Source: Anaerolineae bacterium (GTDB taxonomy: Bacteria; Chloroflexota; Anaerolineae; Aggregatilineales; UBA2796). From it: a DNA stretch of 64,000 bases. The position numbers were made by a program, and so were the translations under genes. Positions 18,697 to 27,979 of this stretch are shown here, piece by piece. The stretch is taken from positions 124,001-188,000 of the forward strand of contig JAHBVJ010000008.1 in the NCBI GenBank assembly GCA_019637615.1, written 5' to 3'. Positions within the stretch are counted from its first letter, which is position 1. Each line of letters starts with the position of its first letter. The notes under the pieces were generated by a model that saw only the letters and a program-made list of their open reading frames with translations, had not been told where the DNA came from and did no database searches.

Positions 18697-19974
18697 TTAG
18701 TGATGTTCGCCATGCTCATCGTGTTCATCATCACTGTGATGACCAACGACCGCCTGCGAGGCATAAATGATTGTCAAAGTAGCAAACACGTAAGCTTGGA
18801 TCGCGCCGACGAAGATTTCTAGGAAATAGAAGACCGACGGCAAGAAACCCGCGACTAGGAACGTCATCACGATGAGCAGCACGCCACCAGCAAAGATATT
18901 GCCGAAAAGACGGAAGCTCAGTGAAACGATACGCGAGATTTCCGAGATGATTTCGACCAACCCTACGATGAAGTCGATCAACCCCAACGGCTTCTTCGCT
19001 ACGTTGCCGAGCGCCGGAATGTTGATGAACTTGAACCAGTATGCGCCACCAAGGGCTTGCATACCCCAGACCTGCACCATGAGTACAACCACGATAGCCA
19101 ACGCTAACGGGAAGTTCAGGTCGGTAGCCAGCGCACGGAAGTACGGAATCACCACGAACAGATCGGGGTTTGCACCCTCAGCGGCTTTGGCGGATGTGGT
19201 CGCATCAACGAAGGTCGCTGGTGTGATGGCTCCGGTCTCGGTAGCTTCTGGTGTAGCCTCATGCTCACCCTCAGCAGGTGCAGCTTCATGTTCTTCCACA
19301 GCGGGTAGTTCGCCACGCTCACGCTTGGCAATCACAATGGGTGGCGTGAATTCAGGATGCTTCTCTTCGCAAGCGTGCGTATCTTCTTCGGTAGCCTTGA
19401 TGCCACCACGCCCGCTCAGGTCGAGTTGATTCACGTTAAGGAAGATGCCGGGAGTGCTATCGTCGTTGCCCCAGATTCCGAAGCCCGGTTGCTTCGGCTC
19501 CGCGCAAGAGATGATGCCAATGCTCTCGACACCGGGGATCAGCTTGACCCAGTTGGCGACGAGCAGCATCATGAATACGGTCATAGCTAGTGGGAAGGCT
19601 TTGCTGGTATGAGGGCCGAGCAACGTTTTGGCTTGGTTGTACAGGAACTCCGTAATCAGTTCGATGAAGTTCGTGAACCCGCGTGGAACGAACTTATCCG
19701 GCGCAATGCCGTTAGTTGCCCGCCACACGAAAATGCCGATGAGCAGCATCAGCACGTCAACCAAGATCATGGAAGTGAAAGTATTGGTCAGGTCAGCACC
19801 CTTGATGCCAAAGATGTTGCCCTGCAACACTTCACCCGGCAGCGTAATGACGGGCAGAGGCACGCCAACACGCGCTTGCGGAAGCCAAAAGAAGGCTGGC
19901 CCGATGCAACCGAAAGCGACAACCAACACCAGAATGCCGAAGTAGATAAATCCTCTCCGCACTGTGGCGCTCAT
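18697..19974 (-). CDS. atpB: F0 ATP synthase subunit a, with long extra loop and His-rich tail
   Basis: Subunit a forms the proton half-channels. The essential Arg is in SLSFRLFGNIFAGG, and the last helices QAYVFATLTIIYAS match the family. At 425 residues it is far longer than the usual 220-280. An insert of roughly 100 residues (about 195-290) lies before IPYFRALATDLNFPLALA. The insert is rich in Glu, Ala, Pro and Thr, and contains one of two cysteines (SCAEPK and HACEEK) that flank it. The C-terminus ends in a His/Asp/Glu tail, HHSDDEHDEHGEHH. The N-terminal part adds a first helix. The loop is likely outside the membrane; its purpose is unknown. Confidence 0.93.
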   Translation of the reverse strand: MSATVRRGFIYFGILVLVVAFGCIGPAFFWLPQARVGVPLPVITLPGEVLQGNIFGIKGADLTNTFTSMILVDVLMLLIGIFVWRATNGIAPDKFVPRGFTNFIELITEFLYNQAKTLLGPHTSKAFPLAMTVFMMLLVANWVKLIPGVESIGIISCAEPKQPGFGIWGNDDSTPGIFLNVNQLDLSGRGGIKATEEDTHACEEKHPEFTPPIVIAKRERGELPAVEEHEAAPAEGEHEATPEATETGAITPATFVDATTSAKAAEGANPDLFVVIPYFRALATDLNFPLALAIVVVLMVQVWGMQALGGAYWFKFINIPALGNVAKKPLGLIDFIVGLVEIISEISRIVSLSFRLFGNIFAGGVLLIVMTFLVAGFLPSVFYFLEIFVGAIQAYVFATLTIIYASQAVVGHHSDDEHDEHGEHH

Positions 19975-20070
19975 CTGTCCCTCCTTCGCGACAGTCGGTC
20001 ACGGTGATAAGTACGATTCAAGAACTACCCTCCTTGTGTGCCTGATTGACTAGATCAGGTAGATACCAAG

Positions 20071-20358
20071 TTAGTGATCTATATCCGCTAAGTTAGGCGA
20101 CGTCGATGCCTCATCGACGGATTTGCCTGTCTTTTGCGGAATAATTCGCTTGAGCAAAATCTGTGTAAGCCGTAAGGCTACTAGCAAATTGATCGGGATA
20201 CTGCCAATCACACACACGACTGTGGCGATGCGTCCGCCGGACAGCAATGTGCGATCCACCCACAACCCCACAAACAGCGCGATAATCGCCAAGACTGCCA
20301 TGAGGCAGCCCATCGATAACGCCAACCCGACAGATGCTTGAAGTTTTGGATTTTCCAT
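20071..20358 (-). CDS. AtpI/AtpZ-like F0F1-associated membrane protein
   Basis: A 95-residue protein with two membrane helices (about 9-33 and 41-64, MGCLMAVLAIIALFVGLWVD and IATVVCVIGSIPINLLVALR). It is the first gene of the operon, where AtpI/AtpZ normally sits. These proteins help assemble the c-ring or move Mg2+/Ca2+. The polar C-terminus (about 70-95) is variable. It is separated from atpB by 96 bases. Confidence 0.8.
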   Translation of the reverse strand: MENPKLQASVGLALSMGCLMAVLAIIALFVGLWVDRTLLSGGRIATVVCVIGSIPINLLVALRLTQILLKRIIPQKTGKSVDEASTSPNLADIDH

Positions 20359-20387
20359 TACTTAATCTATTTGCGCAATCTGTCACA

Positions 20388-20416
20388 AGCGTATCGGATG
20401 CGCTGGTGTTTGTCAA
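20388..20416 (-). promoter_or_regulatory. Candidate promoter of the F0 operon
   Basis: On the minus strand TTGACA (complement of 20411-20416) is followed after 17 bases by TACGCT (complement of 20388-20393). The -35 is perfect and the -10 weak. It is 30 bases upstream of the AtpI-like start. Confidence 0.5.
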
Positions 20417-20741
20417 GGTTTGAAACCAGCCTTATCACAAGTGCAGATGCATTCATTTAGCGCGTTGCAGGGCACAACGTTAGCATGGAAATAACGATTC
20501 AGCAACAGAATTCTATCTTAAAACACGATTTTTTACGGTTTTGCCCCACATACTGCATTTTCGTGATTTCAACCCGATCCTAACCTACTCTAGCAAATCT
20601 GAGCGGCTGACACAAAAATTGGTAGGGGCGTTGACAATGTTCTGATATGCGCGAGATGTGCAGTTGAAAACAACTTATTCTGCGTAGTTTTTCCGCCTGA
20701 CCAGCTCACCTTACGCAGTGGAAATCAGGCAGGTTGATTCT

Positions 20742-20887
20742 GATCATAAAACCGATCATAAACGCCCATATCCATGATCAGTTTGATCATTTTTCTGCTC
20801 AGGGAATGATCGGAAAACCATCGCCGAAACCGCGTATGATCGGTTTTATGATCGGAAGTTGAGCAGCCAAACCGATCATACATGATC
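20742..20887. repeat. GATC-dense iterated motif cluster (ATGATCGG/CCGATCAT)
   Basis: Nine GATC sites fall within 146 bases, most embedded in TGATCGG, CCGATCAT or TGATCA contexts arranged in both orientations. The whole gap 20417-21218 lacks a convincing gene. No DnaA-box (TTATCCACA) was noticed beside the cluster, which lies between the F0 operon and the cyclophilin gene. Confidence 0.7.
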
Positions 20888-21218
20888 GATTACACATTTA
20901 GCGGTTAAGTTCGGGGCAGGTCTTGAGCGCCCTGTAGCAAATCCGACACTTTGTTCAGTTCGGCTTGGCAAGATGTGAACATCTTCAACGTGTTATCCAG
21001 CTTCTGCCATTCTAAACGAACATTTGAGTTGCGTCAAGGGTGTATGAACTGCATAAGGTGAGTGACCAGTTTGAAGGCCGCTTCATCCCCACAATACCCG
21101 GAACTTGGTTGACTCGGCGATAATACATCAGAAATAGCTAGACGACCTACGCCTCGCACATTATAATGACGCCAATTATGTTGGGGTTAATGTTTACCGT
21201 CCAATAGGAATAACTACT

Positions 21219-21917
21219 GTGAACTCTATACGCAGCGTACTTTTGTGTGCCATTGTTGTCGTGGTAGCAGGATGCGGGAATACTGGCTCGACTAGCCTTG
21301 CCGTGCAAGCTAAACCACCTACGGTCGCGGTCACACCTAACAATACGGGCAATCCGTGCATCGGCGTCCAAGACCCACCTGCAAGCGGTGCCAGCGGCGT
21401 GAAGTCGTGGTCGAAGCCAGATCAGGTCATCGATCCGACACATACCTATTGCGCGATCATCAAGACGGACAAAGGTCGCATGGTGGCGCAGTTGTATGCC
21501 AAGGAAGCTCCGCAAAATGTGAACAGCTTCGTGTTCTTGGCACAACAGGGCTTTTATGACAACCTGACATGGCACCGCGTGATCCAAGACTTTATGGCGC
21601 AAACAGGCGATCCGGAAGGTACGGGCGGTGGCGGTCCCGGCTATGCAGTTCCGCTGGAAGTAGTGCCCACGCTCAATTATGATAAGCCCGGTGTGATTGG
21701 CATGGCACGCACGAATGATCCTAATTCGGCGGGAAGTCAATTCTTCATTACGTTTGCGCCTTATCCCTCCCTCAATCAAGGCTACACCATCATCGGACAA
21801 TTGGTAGAAGGATTGGATGTGTTGGGGCAAGTTCGTCTGCGCGATCCGGGTAGCGACCCCAATAAAGGCGATCCGCTGGTATCGATTCGCGTGGTGGATC
21901 TGGTAGCGGCGCAATAG
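21219..21917 (+). CDS. Peptidyl-prolyl cis-trans isomerase, cyclophilin type, lipoprotein
   Basis: A 232-residue exported protein. The signal peptide with lipobox VVAGC ends at about residue 22, so it is likely a membrane-anchored lipoprotein. A T/S/P-rich spacer leads to the cyclophilin domain (from about 80), with WHRVIQDFMAQTGDPEGTG and the active-site SQFFIT segment (AGSQFFITF). The domain catalyses Xaa-Pro isomerisation, helping folding outside the cytoplasm. The start is a GTG at 21219, preceded by AGGAATAA. It lies 23 bases before tsaD and is probably co-transcribed. Confidence 0.93.
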   Translation: MNSIRSVLLCAIVVVVAGCGNTGSTSLAVQAKPPTVAVTPNNTGNPCIGVQDPPASGASGVKSWSKPDQVIDPTHTYCAIIKTDKGRMVAQLYAKEAPQNVNSFVFLAQQGFYDNLTWHRVIQDFMAQTGDPEGTGGGGPGYAVPLEVVPTLNYDKPGVIGMARTNDPNSAGSQFFITFAPYPSLNQGYTIIGQLVEGLDVLGQVRLRDPGSDPNKGDPLVSIRVVDLVAAQ

Positions 21918-21940
21918 TGCTTGTAGATAGGTAGTAGTTC

Positions 21941-23008
21941 ATGACGCTGATCCTCGGCATTGAAACCAGTTGCGATGAGACGGCGGCGGCGGTCGTAGAA
22001 GACGGCACGCGCATCCATTCCAACGTTGTCGCTTCGCAGATCGAAGTACACAGTCGTTATGGTGGTGTGTTCCCCGAAGTCGCCTCGCGGATGCATATCG
22101 AGGCGATCCAACCCGTTGTACGCCAAGCGATGAATGAGGCCAAGCTGACGCCCGCTGACATCGACGCCATCGCCGTGACACAGGGGCCGGGGTTGGCGGG
22201 ATCGCTACTGGTTGGCGTGAACTTCGCCAAAGGGCTGGCGCTCGGCTGGGATAAGCCATTGCTGGGGATCAATCATATCGAAGGACATATCTACAGTCTG
22301 TGGCTGATCGAGGACGCACCCCCGATTCAGTTCCCCGTATTAGTATTGGTCGTGTCCGGTGGACACAGCGAACTGCTGTTAATGGCTGGACATGGCGATT
22401 ACGTGATGCTCGGCAATACACTGGATGATGCAGCGGGTGAAGCCTTCGACAAAGTAGGGCGCATGTTGAGTTTGCCCTATCCGGGCGGGCCGAGCATCGA
22501 AAAGGCCGCCAAGCAGGGCGTAACGGGCGCGTATAACTTTACGCGTCCGATGACCGATGACAGCTTCAATTTCAGCTTTTCCGGTTTGAAGACCGCCGTG
22601 ATGCGTGCCGTCCAGCAACCGCCCGCTTCCGGCAAGCGCACGCGCGGCGTTGAGTCGATGGAACCGGGGAACCTGAAAGCGGAAGTCAACGTCAACGATG
22701 TCGCAGCGAGCTTCCAAGCCGCTGCCGTGGAGATGCTAGTTAGTAAGACGATCAAGGCTGCGCGGATGTACGATGTGACCGAGATTTTGCTGGCAGGCGG
22801 CGTCAGCGCCAATACGCTGTTGCGCGAGGAATTGAAGAAGGCCGCCATACGTCCGGTGCGGTACCCGCCGCTGAAATTTTGCACGGATAACGCCGCGATG
22901 ATCGCCGCCGCTGGCTATTTCCGCTATCAGGCAGGTCAACGTTCGACGTTAGAACTCGATGTGCTGCCAATGCTGCCCATCGCAGCGCTTCACTCACCAA
23001 ACATTTGA
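21941..23008 (+). CDS. tsaD: tRNA N6-adenosine threonylcarbamoyltransferase
   Basis: A 355-residue enzyme that transfers threonylcarbamoyl to A37 of tRNAs reading ANN codons (t6A), with TsaB, TsaC and TsaE, none of which are here. The N-terminal ILGIETSCDETAAAVV (ASKHA nucleotide fold) and the metal-binding HIEGHIYSL (two His) are present. So are ISGGHSELL-type VVSGGHSELLLM and the C-terminal GGVSANTLLRE. All key residues appear intact. It is near universal and chromosomal. It follows a cyclophilin lipoprotein closely on the same strand. Confidence 0.98.
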   Translation: MTLILGIETSCDETAAAVVEDGTRIHSNVVASQIEVHSRYGGVFPEVASRMHIEAIQPVVRQAMNEAKLTPADIDAIAVTQGPGLAGSLLVGVNFAKGLALGWDKPLLGINHIEGHIYSLWLIEDAPPIQFPVLVLVVSGGHSELLLMAGHGDYVMLGNTLDDAAGEAFDKVGRMLSLPYPGGPSIEKAAKQGVTGAYNFTRPMTDDSFNFSFSGLKTAVMRAVQQPPASGKRTRGVESMEPGNLKAEVNVNDVAASFQAAAVEMLVSKTIKAARMYDVTEILLAGGVSANTLLREELKKAAIRPVRYPPLKFCTDNAAMIAAAGYFRYQAGQRSTLELDVLPMLPIAALHSPNI

Positions 23009-23048
23009 CGTTCAAATTCGTCCCGCAACATTGGACTTGCCTCTGCGC

Positions 23049-23714
23049 TCAGTTCCCTAGCATATAGCGGTTCGTGATCTCCACCAGCTGCCTGCGGTAA
23101 TTCGGCGTGTAGCCTTCCCATGCATATCCGAACTCGGTGTTGCATACGTCCTGTGTTGGCGTCATCGCTTCGATTCGGCCCATATCACTATCCGGCGACG
23201 ACACATCGAAACCTGTCATCAAAGAGGTTGCCCGCAACTGTAACCCGCAGTACAGCACATAACCCTGCAACCGCACCGACTGCCGTATCATCCCGATGGA
23301 ATCTGGCTCCCCGATTAACCCGAATAACTCGCTTGCCGTCAGCGGATGCTTATCCCCTAGCCACAAATCTAGATTTATTACCCGCCCTGTATCCCGCTGC
23401 GTGGCTGGATCGCCCGCGTCGTTGAGCAGTACCATCAACACTTCATCCGTCAGCCGATCTCTGATGATAATCACGCTCGCGTATTCGATCTTGTACTTCG
23501 GCTTGGGGAAATTCTTTGTAAGTAGCCGTTTGGCCTCCGCCACCGTCGTCTTGCCTACTTCGATCTGCAACCAGCACGGCAACGCACACTGATCTAGCCG
23601 GAATTCCTCGATCCGCGTGGGGAGCGGCATTGCACGCCCGATTCCGATAGTGCTGGCGATTAGCGCTACCGCGATCAACACGCTGCCTAGTATCACGATC
23701 AACAAACGGCGCAT
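23049..23714 (-). CDS. Conserved secreted or anchored protein, function unknown
   Basis: A 221-residue protein with an N-terminal membrane segment (MRRLLIVILGSVLIAVALIA) that is either a signal anchor or signal peptide. The soluble part opens with a CALPCWLQIEVGKTTVAEAKRLL stretch, which I recognise as a recurring pattern in Anaerolineae hypothetical proteins (two Cys flanking Pro, then a helix). The C-terminal domain has further cysteines (CGLQLR, DVCNTEFG) that could pair outside the cytoplasm. The ATG at 23714 is favoured over TTG at 23723. It is downstream of the AAA ATPase on the same strand but behind a terminator. Confidence 0.6.
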   Translation of the reverse strand: MRRLLIVILGSVLIAVALIASTIGIGRAMPLPTRIEEFRLDQCALPCWLQIEVGKTTVAEAKRLLTKNFPKPKYKIEYASVIIIRDRLTDEVLMVLLNDAGDPATQRDTGRVINLDLWLGDKHPLTASELFGLIGEPDSIGMIRQSVRLQGYVLYCGLQLRATSLMTGFDVSSPDSDMGRIEAMTPTQDVCNTEFGYAWEGYTPNYRRQLVEITNRYMLGN

Positions 23715-23733
23715 GATGAACAACCCAAAAGAA

Positions 23734-23764
23734 AACGGTGTCTACTTATTATATCGACACCGTT
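23734..23764 (-). terminator. Terminator after the AAA ATPase gene
   Basis: A 9-bp stem AACGGTGTC/GACACCGTT with an AT-rich 13-base loop. On the minus strand it is followed by TTTTCTTTTGG. It is 36 bases after the AAA gene stop. Confidence 0.8.
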
Positions 23765-23800
23765 CTCACTCAGCCGAAGAAACTGCGTTAGTCGCTTTAG

Positions 23801-25090
23801 CTACACGAAGTAACTGCTGCACGCGTCATCGATGAGCTGCGTGGTGAGTACCATTGGCTTACCATCATATTCGCACAGCGCCTTGACGATCTTGAGCAGG
23901 TCACGCGGATGTACCGCTTGCATCGGGCGCTTGGTCTCGCGATACCATCTGGTCAGGAGATGGACGAACGACTCTTTGTTAGGCGTGATGTCCAAGGCTT
24001 TGCATTGCTTGGCAAAGATGGTGTAGAAAAGCTGATCATCGGGGCCGTTGACTTGTACCTTCATTTGGATGCGGCGCAAAAACGCCTCGTCCATCAGGGC
24101 ACCCGGATCGAGGTTGGTGCTGAACACGATCAGTTGGCGGAATGGCACCTGCATGGTCTGTCCGGTACGCAACCGCAAGAAGTCGAAGGCCGATTCAAGT
24201 GGGACGATCCAGCGGTTGAGCAGATCGGAGGGACGCATCTGCTGGCGTCCGAAGTCGTCGATCAGGAACATGCCACCGTTAGCACGGAGCTGCAAAGGCG
24301 CTTCGTAAAATTTGGAAGTCTCATCATAACGCAGATCAAGGGCTTCCATGGTGAGTTCACCACCGACCATGACAGCAGGGCGCTCGAACAGCGTCCATCG
24401 ATGATCATAGTCGCCCAGTTGATCGAGTTCATCTTTGCTTAGTTCGACTGGTTTATGATTCAGGCGGTCATACACCATCGTGATCTGGCCGCCAATCGTG
24501 ACCGCGTGAGGCAGCCAGATGGGGTGAGAGCTAGAGATCATGCCTGCAATGGCTTGCGCAATCGTCGTCTTGCCATTGCCCGGTGGGCCGTACAAGAATA
24601 GGGATTTGCCAGAGTTGATGGCGGGGCCGATGCGCCGATGAAAGCCTTCTGGCAAAATGAGGTGCGACAGTGATTGCTGTACCTCGGCGGCGGTGACATT
24701 ATCGCGTTCTTGTGTTTGCGCGAGGATGGCCTGATTGTAGACTTCAATCGGCACTGGCACGGGGCCGACATACTGCGTACGTTCCATCGAATCGCGCGCA
24801 CGTCCCATGCCTTCTTCCGTGAGGCGGTATACGTAGCTGGTGCGCCCGATCTGCCCCGCCTTAGAGATCTCGACAAAGTGATCTTGCTGCATCTTCAACA
24901 AAATATTGTCGAGCAATTTACCACTGATACGCATAACATCCATAAAGCGCCGCAGACTAACGTCGCCTTCGTTAAACATCATGCGGAACATCAGATCGTG
25001 AATGAGACCAGCAGGTACGCCAAGCTCCTCTATTGTTTGCGGCTCGATCAATATATCGTGAATTGTGACTGGTCGCTGTGCTTCCACCAT
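23801..25090 (-). CDS. AAA-family ATPase with N-terminal winged-helix-like domain
   Basis: A 429-residue cytoplasmic ATPase. The Walker A motif is LYGPPGNGKT and the Walker B-like motif FLIDDFGRQ, with arginines that could serve as a finger in FLRRIQMKV. The N-terminal about 110 residues look like a winged-helix domain (FMDVMRISGKLLDNILLKMQ.. then YRLTEEGMGRARD). The start at ATG 25090 gives MVEAQRPVTIHDIL; an upstream TTG would add residues with no family support. A role in pilus or gene regulation has been suggested by context in relatives, but no such genes lie here. Substrate unknown. It ends at a rho-independent terminator. Confidence 0.78.
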   Translation of the reverse strand: MVEAQRPVTIHDILIEPQTIEELGVPAGLIHDLMFRMMFNEGDVSLRRFMDVMRISGKLLDNILLKMQQDHFVEISKAGQIGRTSYVYRLTEEGMGRARDSMERTQYVGPVPVPIEVYNQAILAQTQERDNVTAAEVQQSLSHLILPEGFHRRIGPAINSGKSLFLYGPPGNGKTTIAQAIAGMISSSHPIWLPHAVTIGGQITMVYDRLNHKPVELSKDELDQLGDYDHRWTLFERPAVMVGGELTMEALDLRYDETSKFYEAPLQLRANGGMFLIDDFGRQQMRPSDLLNRWIVPLESAFDFLRLRTGQTMQVPFRQLIVFSTNLDPGALMDEAFLRRIQMKVQVNGPDDQLFYTIFAKQCKALDITPNKESFVHLLTRWYRETKRPMQAVHPRDLLKIVKALCEYDGKPMVLTTQLIDDACSSYFV

Positions 25091-25337
25091 ATTGCTTCTC
25101 TTAGCCTTAGATCCCTTAAGGATAAATGAAGGAGTTACGATCAATATTGGAACAGTACCAGTATAAGCATTGTTAATATACTGTCAATTCACAAACCCAT
25201 CATTTTCCTGCCGAGTTGGCAGAACATGGCCTCAATGCTACAATGCCCGCTGTGCAGGTGGTTTGTAACGCGCTGCCTGACGCAGAAAAGTTGATAATAC
25301 GTGCCTGTTCTTCTGCCCTTGCTCAGGGGGGAAACCC

Positions 25338-26783
25338 ATGAAACGACTGCCTGTTTTTATTCTGGTAGCTGCCCTTATTCTGGCTCTGGTTGCCGGAGGA
25401 AGCGCCGTTTTGCCTCGCTTCGTTAGCGCCCAAGGGAACGAAACACCGACACCACCTGCCCTGCCTAACGAACGTCCTGTGATCAGCGCTACGCTGCCCG
25501 ACTCCTCCACTGTGGAAGGAGTTTTGGAAGAATCTTGCTGGCCTCAGACCACGCCGGATCAACAACTCTGCCAGTTCGCTAGCGATTCGACCCCCACGAC
25601 GACGATTACCATTGCCAATGATCAAGCGATCACGTTGAGTGTCGCACCCGATGCTCCCGCGCCGAATGAATTTTTGGCGCTCGTGTATCTTGATCCTCCA
25701 CCTGCGAACGGCGAAGCAGCAGCCACGATTGATCTGACGTCGGAACAAGGCACACTCAAGGCCAGCGCGCTGCCTGCTGGCAACAGCAACTTCCTCGTCG
25801 CTGTGATCGCTTCGTATGCTGTGGCGGACGGCGGTGAGTATTATGTGCGCTCCAACTTCAAGGTGACGGTCAGCGGTGGTGTAAGCGCGCCCGCGACGTC
25901 GGAGGCGACCGCCAGTGCGACGCTTGAAGCTACTGGCGTGGTCAGTGCATCAACGACTGAAGCGCCTAGCGGCAGTGCTACGCCTGAAGCAGTAATCGGC
26001 AGCAGCACGCCGACTGCCGAAGTCGTCGTGACTGAAGCCGCCAGCGCGACAGCCGAGATCATGACAGCAGAGGCGACACTCGCAGGGCTTATCACCGCCA
26101 CGCCGATGAGCGCCGCCGACGAGGCCACCGCCCTCGCGCAGACCCGTAGCGCTGTGGTGACTGCTGTGCCGACGAGTGCGGATACAACAGCGTCAGGTAC
26201 ATCTGCTGTGTCGCCAACTGTGGTGCCACCGACCGAGACATTGACGCCAACAAATACCGATACGGCGACGTTCACACCAACGCCCACCTTCACGGCAACG
26301 TTCACACCAACATTCACCTTTACGCCGACGCCAACCAACACACCAACATTCACGTTTACGCCAACCAATACGTTCACACCGACGCCAACGCCAACCAATA
26401 CGCCGTTGGCTCCTGATCTGATCATCCGCGTGGGTGGACGGGATTTCGCGCCGATCCGGTTGACGGTATCGTTCACAGGTAGCGAAGGCGACGCCGTGAC
26501 GGTGAGCCGTGCCAACCGTGCTGGCAGCTTCCGCGTGCTGGCTTCACCTGCGGATGCAGCGCAGATCATCTTCACTGGTCCGCGTCCTGCGGCGCTACGC
26601 GTGACGTTACTGAGCAGCGATGGTCTGACGGAACTGAACTCACAAGCCCTCAGCCCCGATAATCTGGTGTTGTATACACTGCCCAGTGAACCGGGCGCGT
26701 ACGTGGTGGCGATTGAAGTTCAGTTTAGTCAGTTAGGGACGGTCAAGGCGACGTATTTCTTCCGGCTAGTCGTCAACAGTTAG
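25338..26783 (+). CDS. Secreted protein with T/P-rich linker, function unknown
   Basis: A 481-residue protein with a signal peptide (MKRLPVFILVAALILALVAGGSA, cleavage near 30) and two beta-rich regions separated by a low-complexity Thr/Ala/Pro-rich stretch. The first region (about 40-175) contains a single Cys pair (ESCWPQTTPDQQLCQF). The tandem TFTPTPTNTP-like linker is at about 295-360. The C-terminal region (about 360-481) has a beta-sandwich-like pattern. Linkers of this kind are a hallmark of Chloroflexota surface proteins and separate the anchor from folded domains. I do not recognise a catalytic motif. It is divergent from the AAA ATPase. Confidence 0.7.
   Translation: MKRLPVFILVAALILALVAGGSAVLPRFVSAQGNETPTPPALPNERPVISATLPDSSTVEGVLEESCWPQTTPDQQLCQFASDSTPTTTITIANDQAITLSVAPDAPAPNEFLALVYLDPPPANGEAAATIDLTSEQGTLKASALPAGNSNFLVAVIASYAVADGGEYYVRSNFKVTVSGGVSAPATSEATASATLEATGVVSASTTEAPSGSATPEAVIGSSTPTAEVVVTEAASATAEIMTAEATLAGLITATPMSAADEATALAQTRSAVVTAVPTSADTTASGTSAVSPTVVPPTETLTPTNTDTATFTPTPTFTATFTPTFTFTPTPTNTPTFTFTPTNTFTPTPTPTNTPLAPDLIIRVGGRDFAPIRLTVSFTGSEGDAVTVSRANRAGSFRVLASPADAAQIIFTGPRPAALRVTLLSSDGLTELNSQALSPDNLVLYTLPSEPGAYVVAIEVQFSQLGTVKATYFFRLVVNS
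26220..26404 (+). repeat. Coding tandem repeat for the T/P-rich linker
   Basis: Degenerate ACGCCAACC/TTCACG units encode repeated TFTPTPTNTP within the secreted protein. Low-complexity units of this kind expand and contract readily. Confidence 0.85.
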
Positions 26784-26817
26784 GGCAGTCGGCTAACTTA
26801 CAACCTCGGATAAAACG

Positions 26818-26857
26818 AACAATAGCGTGCCAGTGTTAATCTGCGCACGCTATTGTT
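26818..26857. terminator. Bidirectional terminator hairpin
   Basis: A perfect 12-bp stem AACAATAGCGTG/CACGCTATTGTT with a 16-base loop lies in the 101-base gap between convergent genes. There is no strong T-run on either side, so efficiency is uncertain. Confidence 0.65.
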
Positions 26858-26884
26858 ATGTCAGGAGATGGTTATCAGGTTTAC

Positions 26885-27862
26885 TTATCCCCACAACTGC
26901 TTCAAGAACTTTTGCTGCTCTCCAAACTGGTAAATACCGCCACCTTCGTGGTTGTTGTATTCCCAGATAGCGATCTGCTTTTGTCCAGCATAGTAGTTAT
27001 AGGCCGCGTAAACGGTTGAGGGTGGGCAAATATCATCCATCAGACCGACCGAGAACAAGGCAGGCACCTTAGCCCGCGTCCCCAAATTGACGCCGTCGAA
27101 GTAGGACAGCGTTGTGAAGACTTGCTCGACTTTATCCCGATGCGTCCGGCAGAACATGGTGATTTCGCCATAGGGATCGGTGGCGATCAACTGCGTGGCG
27201 CGCCGATAGTGGCACAGGAAGGGGACATCGGGCATAGCTGCCGCTACTGGCACCTGATCTGAAAGCGCCGCCACAGCGATGGTAATCCCGCCGCCCTGAC
27301 TGCCACCCGTGACAACGATCCGGTTGGTGTCTACGTCAGGATGTGATGCCGCTGCTTCAACCGCCCGCACGCCGTCGGTGAACACACGGCGGTAATAGTA
27401 AGTGTTCGGATTCAGCACGCCGCGCGTCATGAAACCGGGGTGCTGCGGATTCGCGCCTTCGGGTTCTGGATCGGGCGTATCGCCGTGCTGCCAACGGCTG
27501 CCCTGCCCCCGCGTATCCATGATCAGATGCGCATAGCCCGCACATGCCCACTTCAGATAGACCGTCGGGAAGCCGCGCCCGCCACCATAACCAATGAATT
27601 CCACGACGCAAGGCAGCTTACCCGTGCGCTGCGCTGGCAACAGCAGCCACCCTTTGATAGGCTGACCACCATAACCGCTGAAAGTGACATCATAGGTTTC
27701 TACCGCTTTCATGCCGAAATCAGCGGGCGTGAAGGTGGCATTGAGCGGGTGCTGGCGTGCTTCCGCTAGAGTGCGCTTCCAGAAGGCGTCGAAATCGGCA
27801 GGCTCGACACGCGCGGGTTTGTACTGTTGTAAAGTAGGTAAATCGTAATCAATGAAAGGCAT
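26885..27862 (-). CDS. Acetylxylan esterase / cephalosporin C deacetylase family (CE7)
   Basis: An alpha/beta hydrolase of 325 residues that removes acetyl groups from xylo-oligosaccharides and similar esters. The family opening [15 protein letters not shown] is present. The catalytic Ser sits in GGSQGGG, Asp in [12 protein letters not shown] and His in YNNHEGGG. A tryptophan-rich N-terminal helix ([16 protein letters not shown]) is typical of CE7. The enzyme is probably cytoplasmic (no signal peptide) and acts on imported acetylated oligomers, which fits the nearby hemicellulose genes. It is transcribed after yvcK (117-base gap). Confidence 0.93.
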   Translation of the reverse strand: MPFIDYDLPTLQQYKPARVEPADFDAFWKRTLAEARQHPLNATFTPADFGMKAVETYDVTFSGYGGQPIKGWLLLPAQRTGKLPCVVEFIGYGGGRGFPTVYLKWACAGYAHLIMDTRGQGSRWQHGDTPDPEPEGANPQHPGFMTRGVLNPNTYYYRRVFTDGVRAVEAAASHPDVDTNRIVVTGGSQGGGITIAVAALSDQVPVAAAMPDVPFLCHYRRATQLIATDPYGEITMFCRTHRDKVEQVFTTLSYFDGVNLGTRAKVPALFSVGLMDDICPPSTVYAAYNYYAGQKQIAIWEYNNHEGGGIYQFGEQQKFLKQLWG

Positions 27863-27979
27863 CGTTTTCTCCTAAAAAACGGGCGCACAACAATAGGAAA
27901 ATACAAATAGAAGCTGCCCTTGTATTGCAAGGGAAGTGACTCCTATTGATCTTACATCCAAGTCTTAATCAGTTACAGT

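Noticed and set aside
20742..20887. GATC cluster as a replication origin
   Set aside because: No DnaA boxes or AT-rich unwinding region and no dnaA/dnaN neighbours; the GATC density alone does not justify an origin call.
20900..21164. Minus-strand reading frame with an in-frame TGA between the GATC cluster and the cyclophilin gene
   Set aside because: Each half is only about 40 codons, which is expected by chance in AT-richer DNA. It has no clear family match, so a pseudogene cannot be supported.
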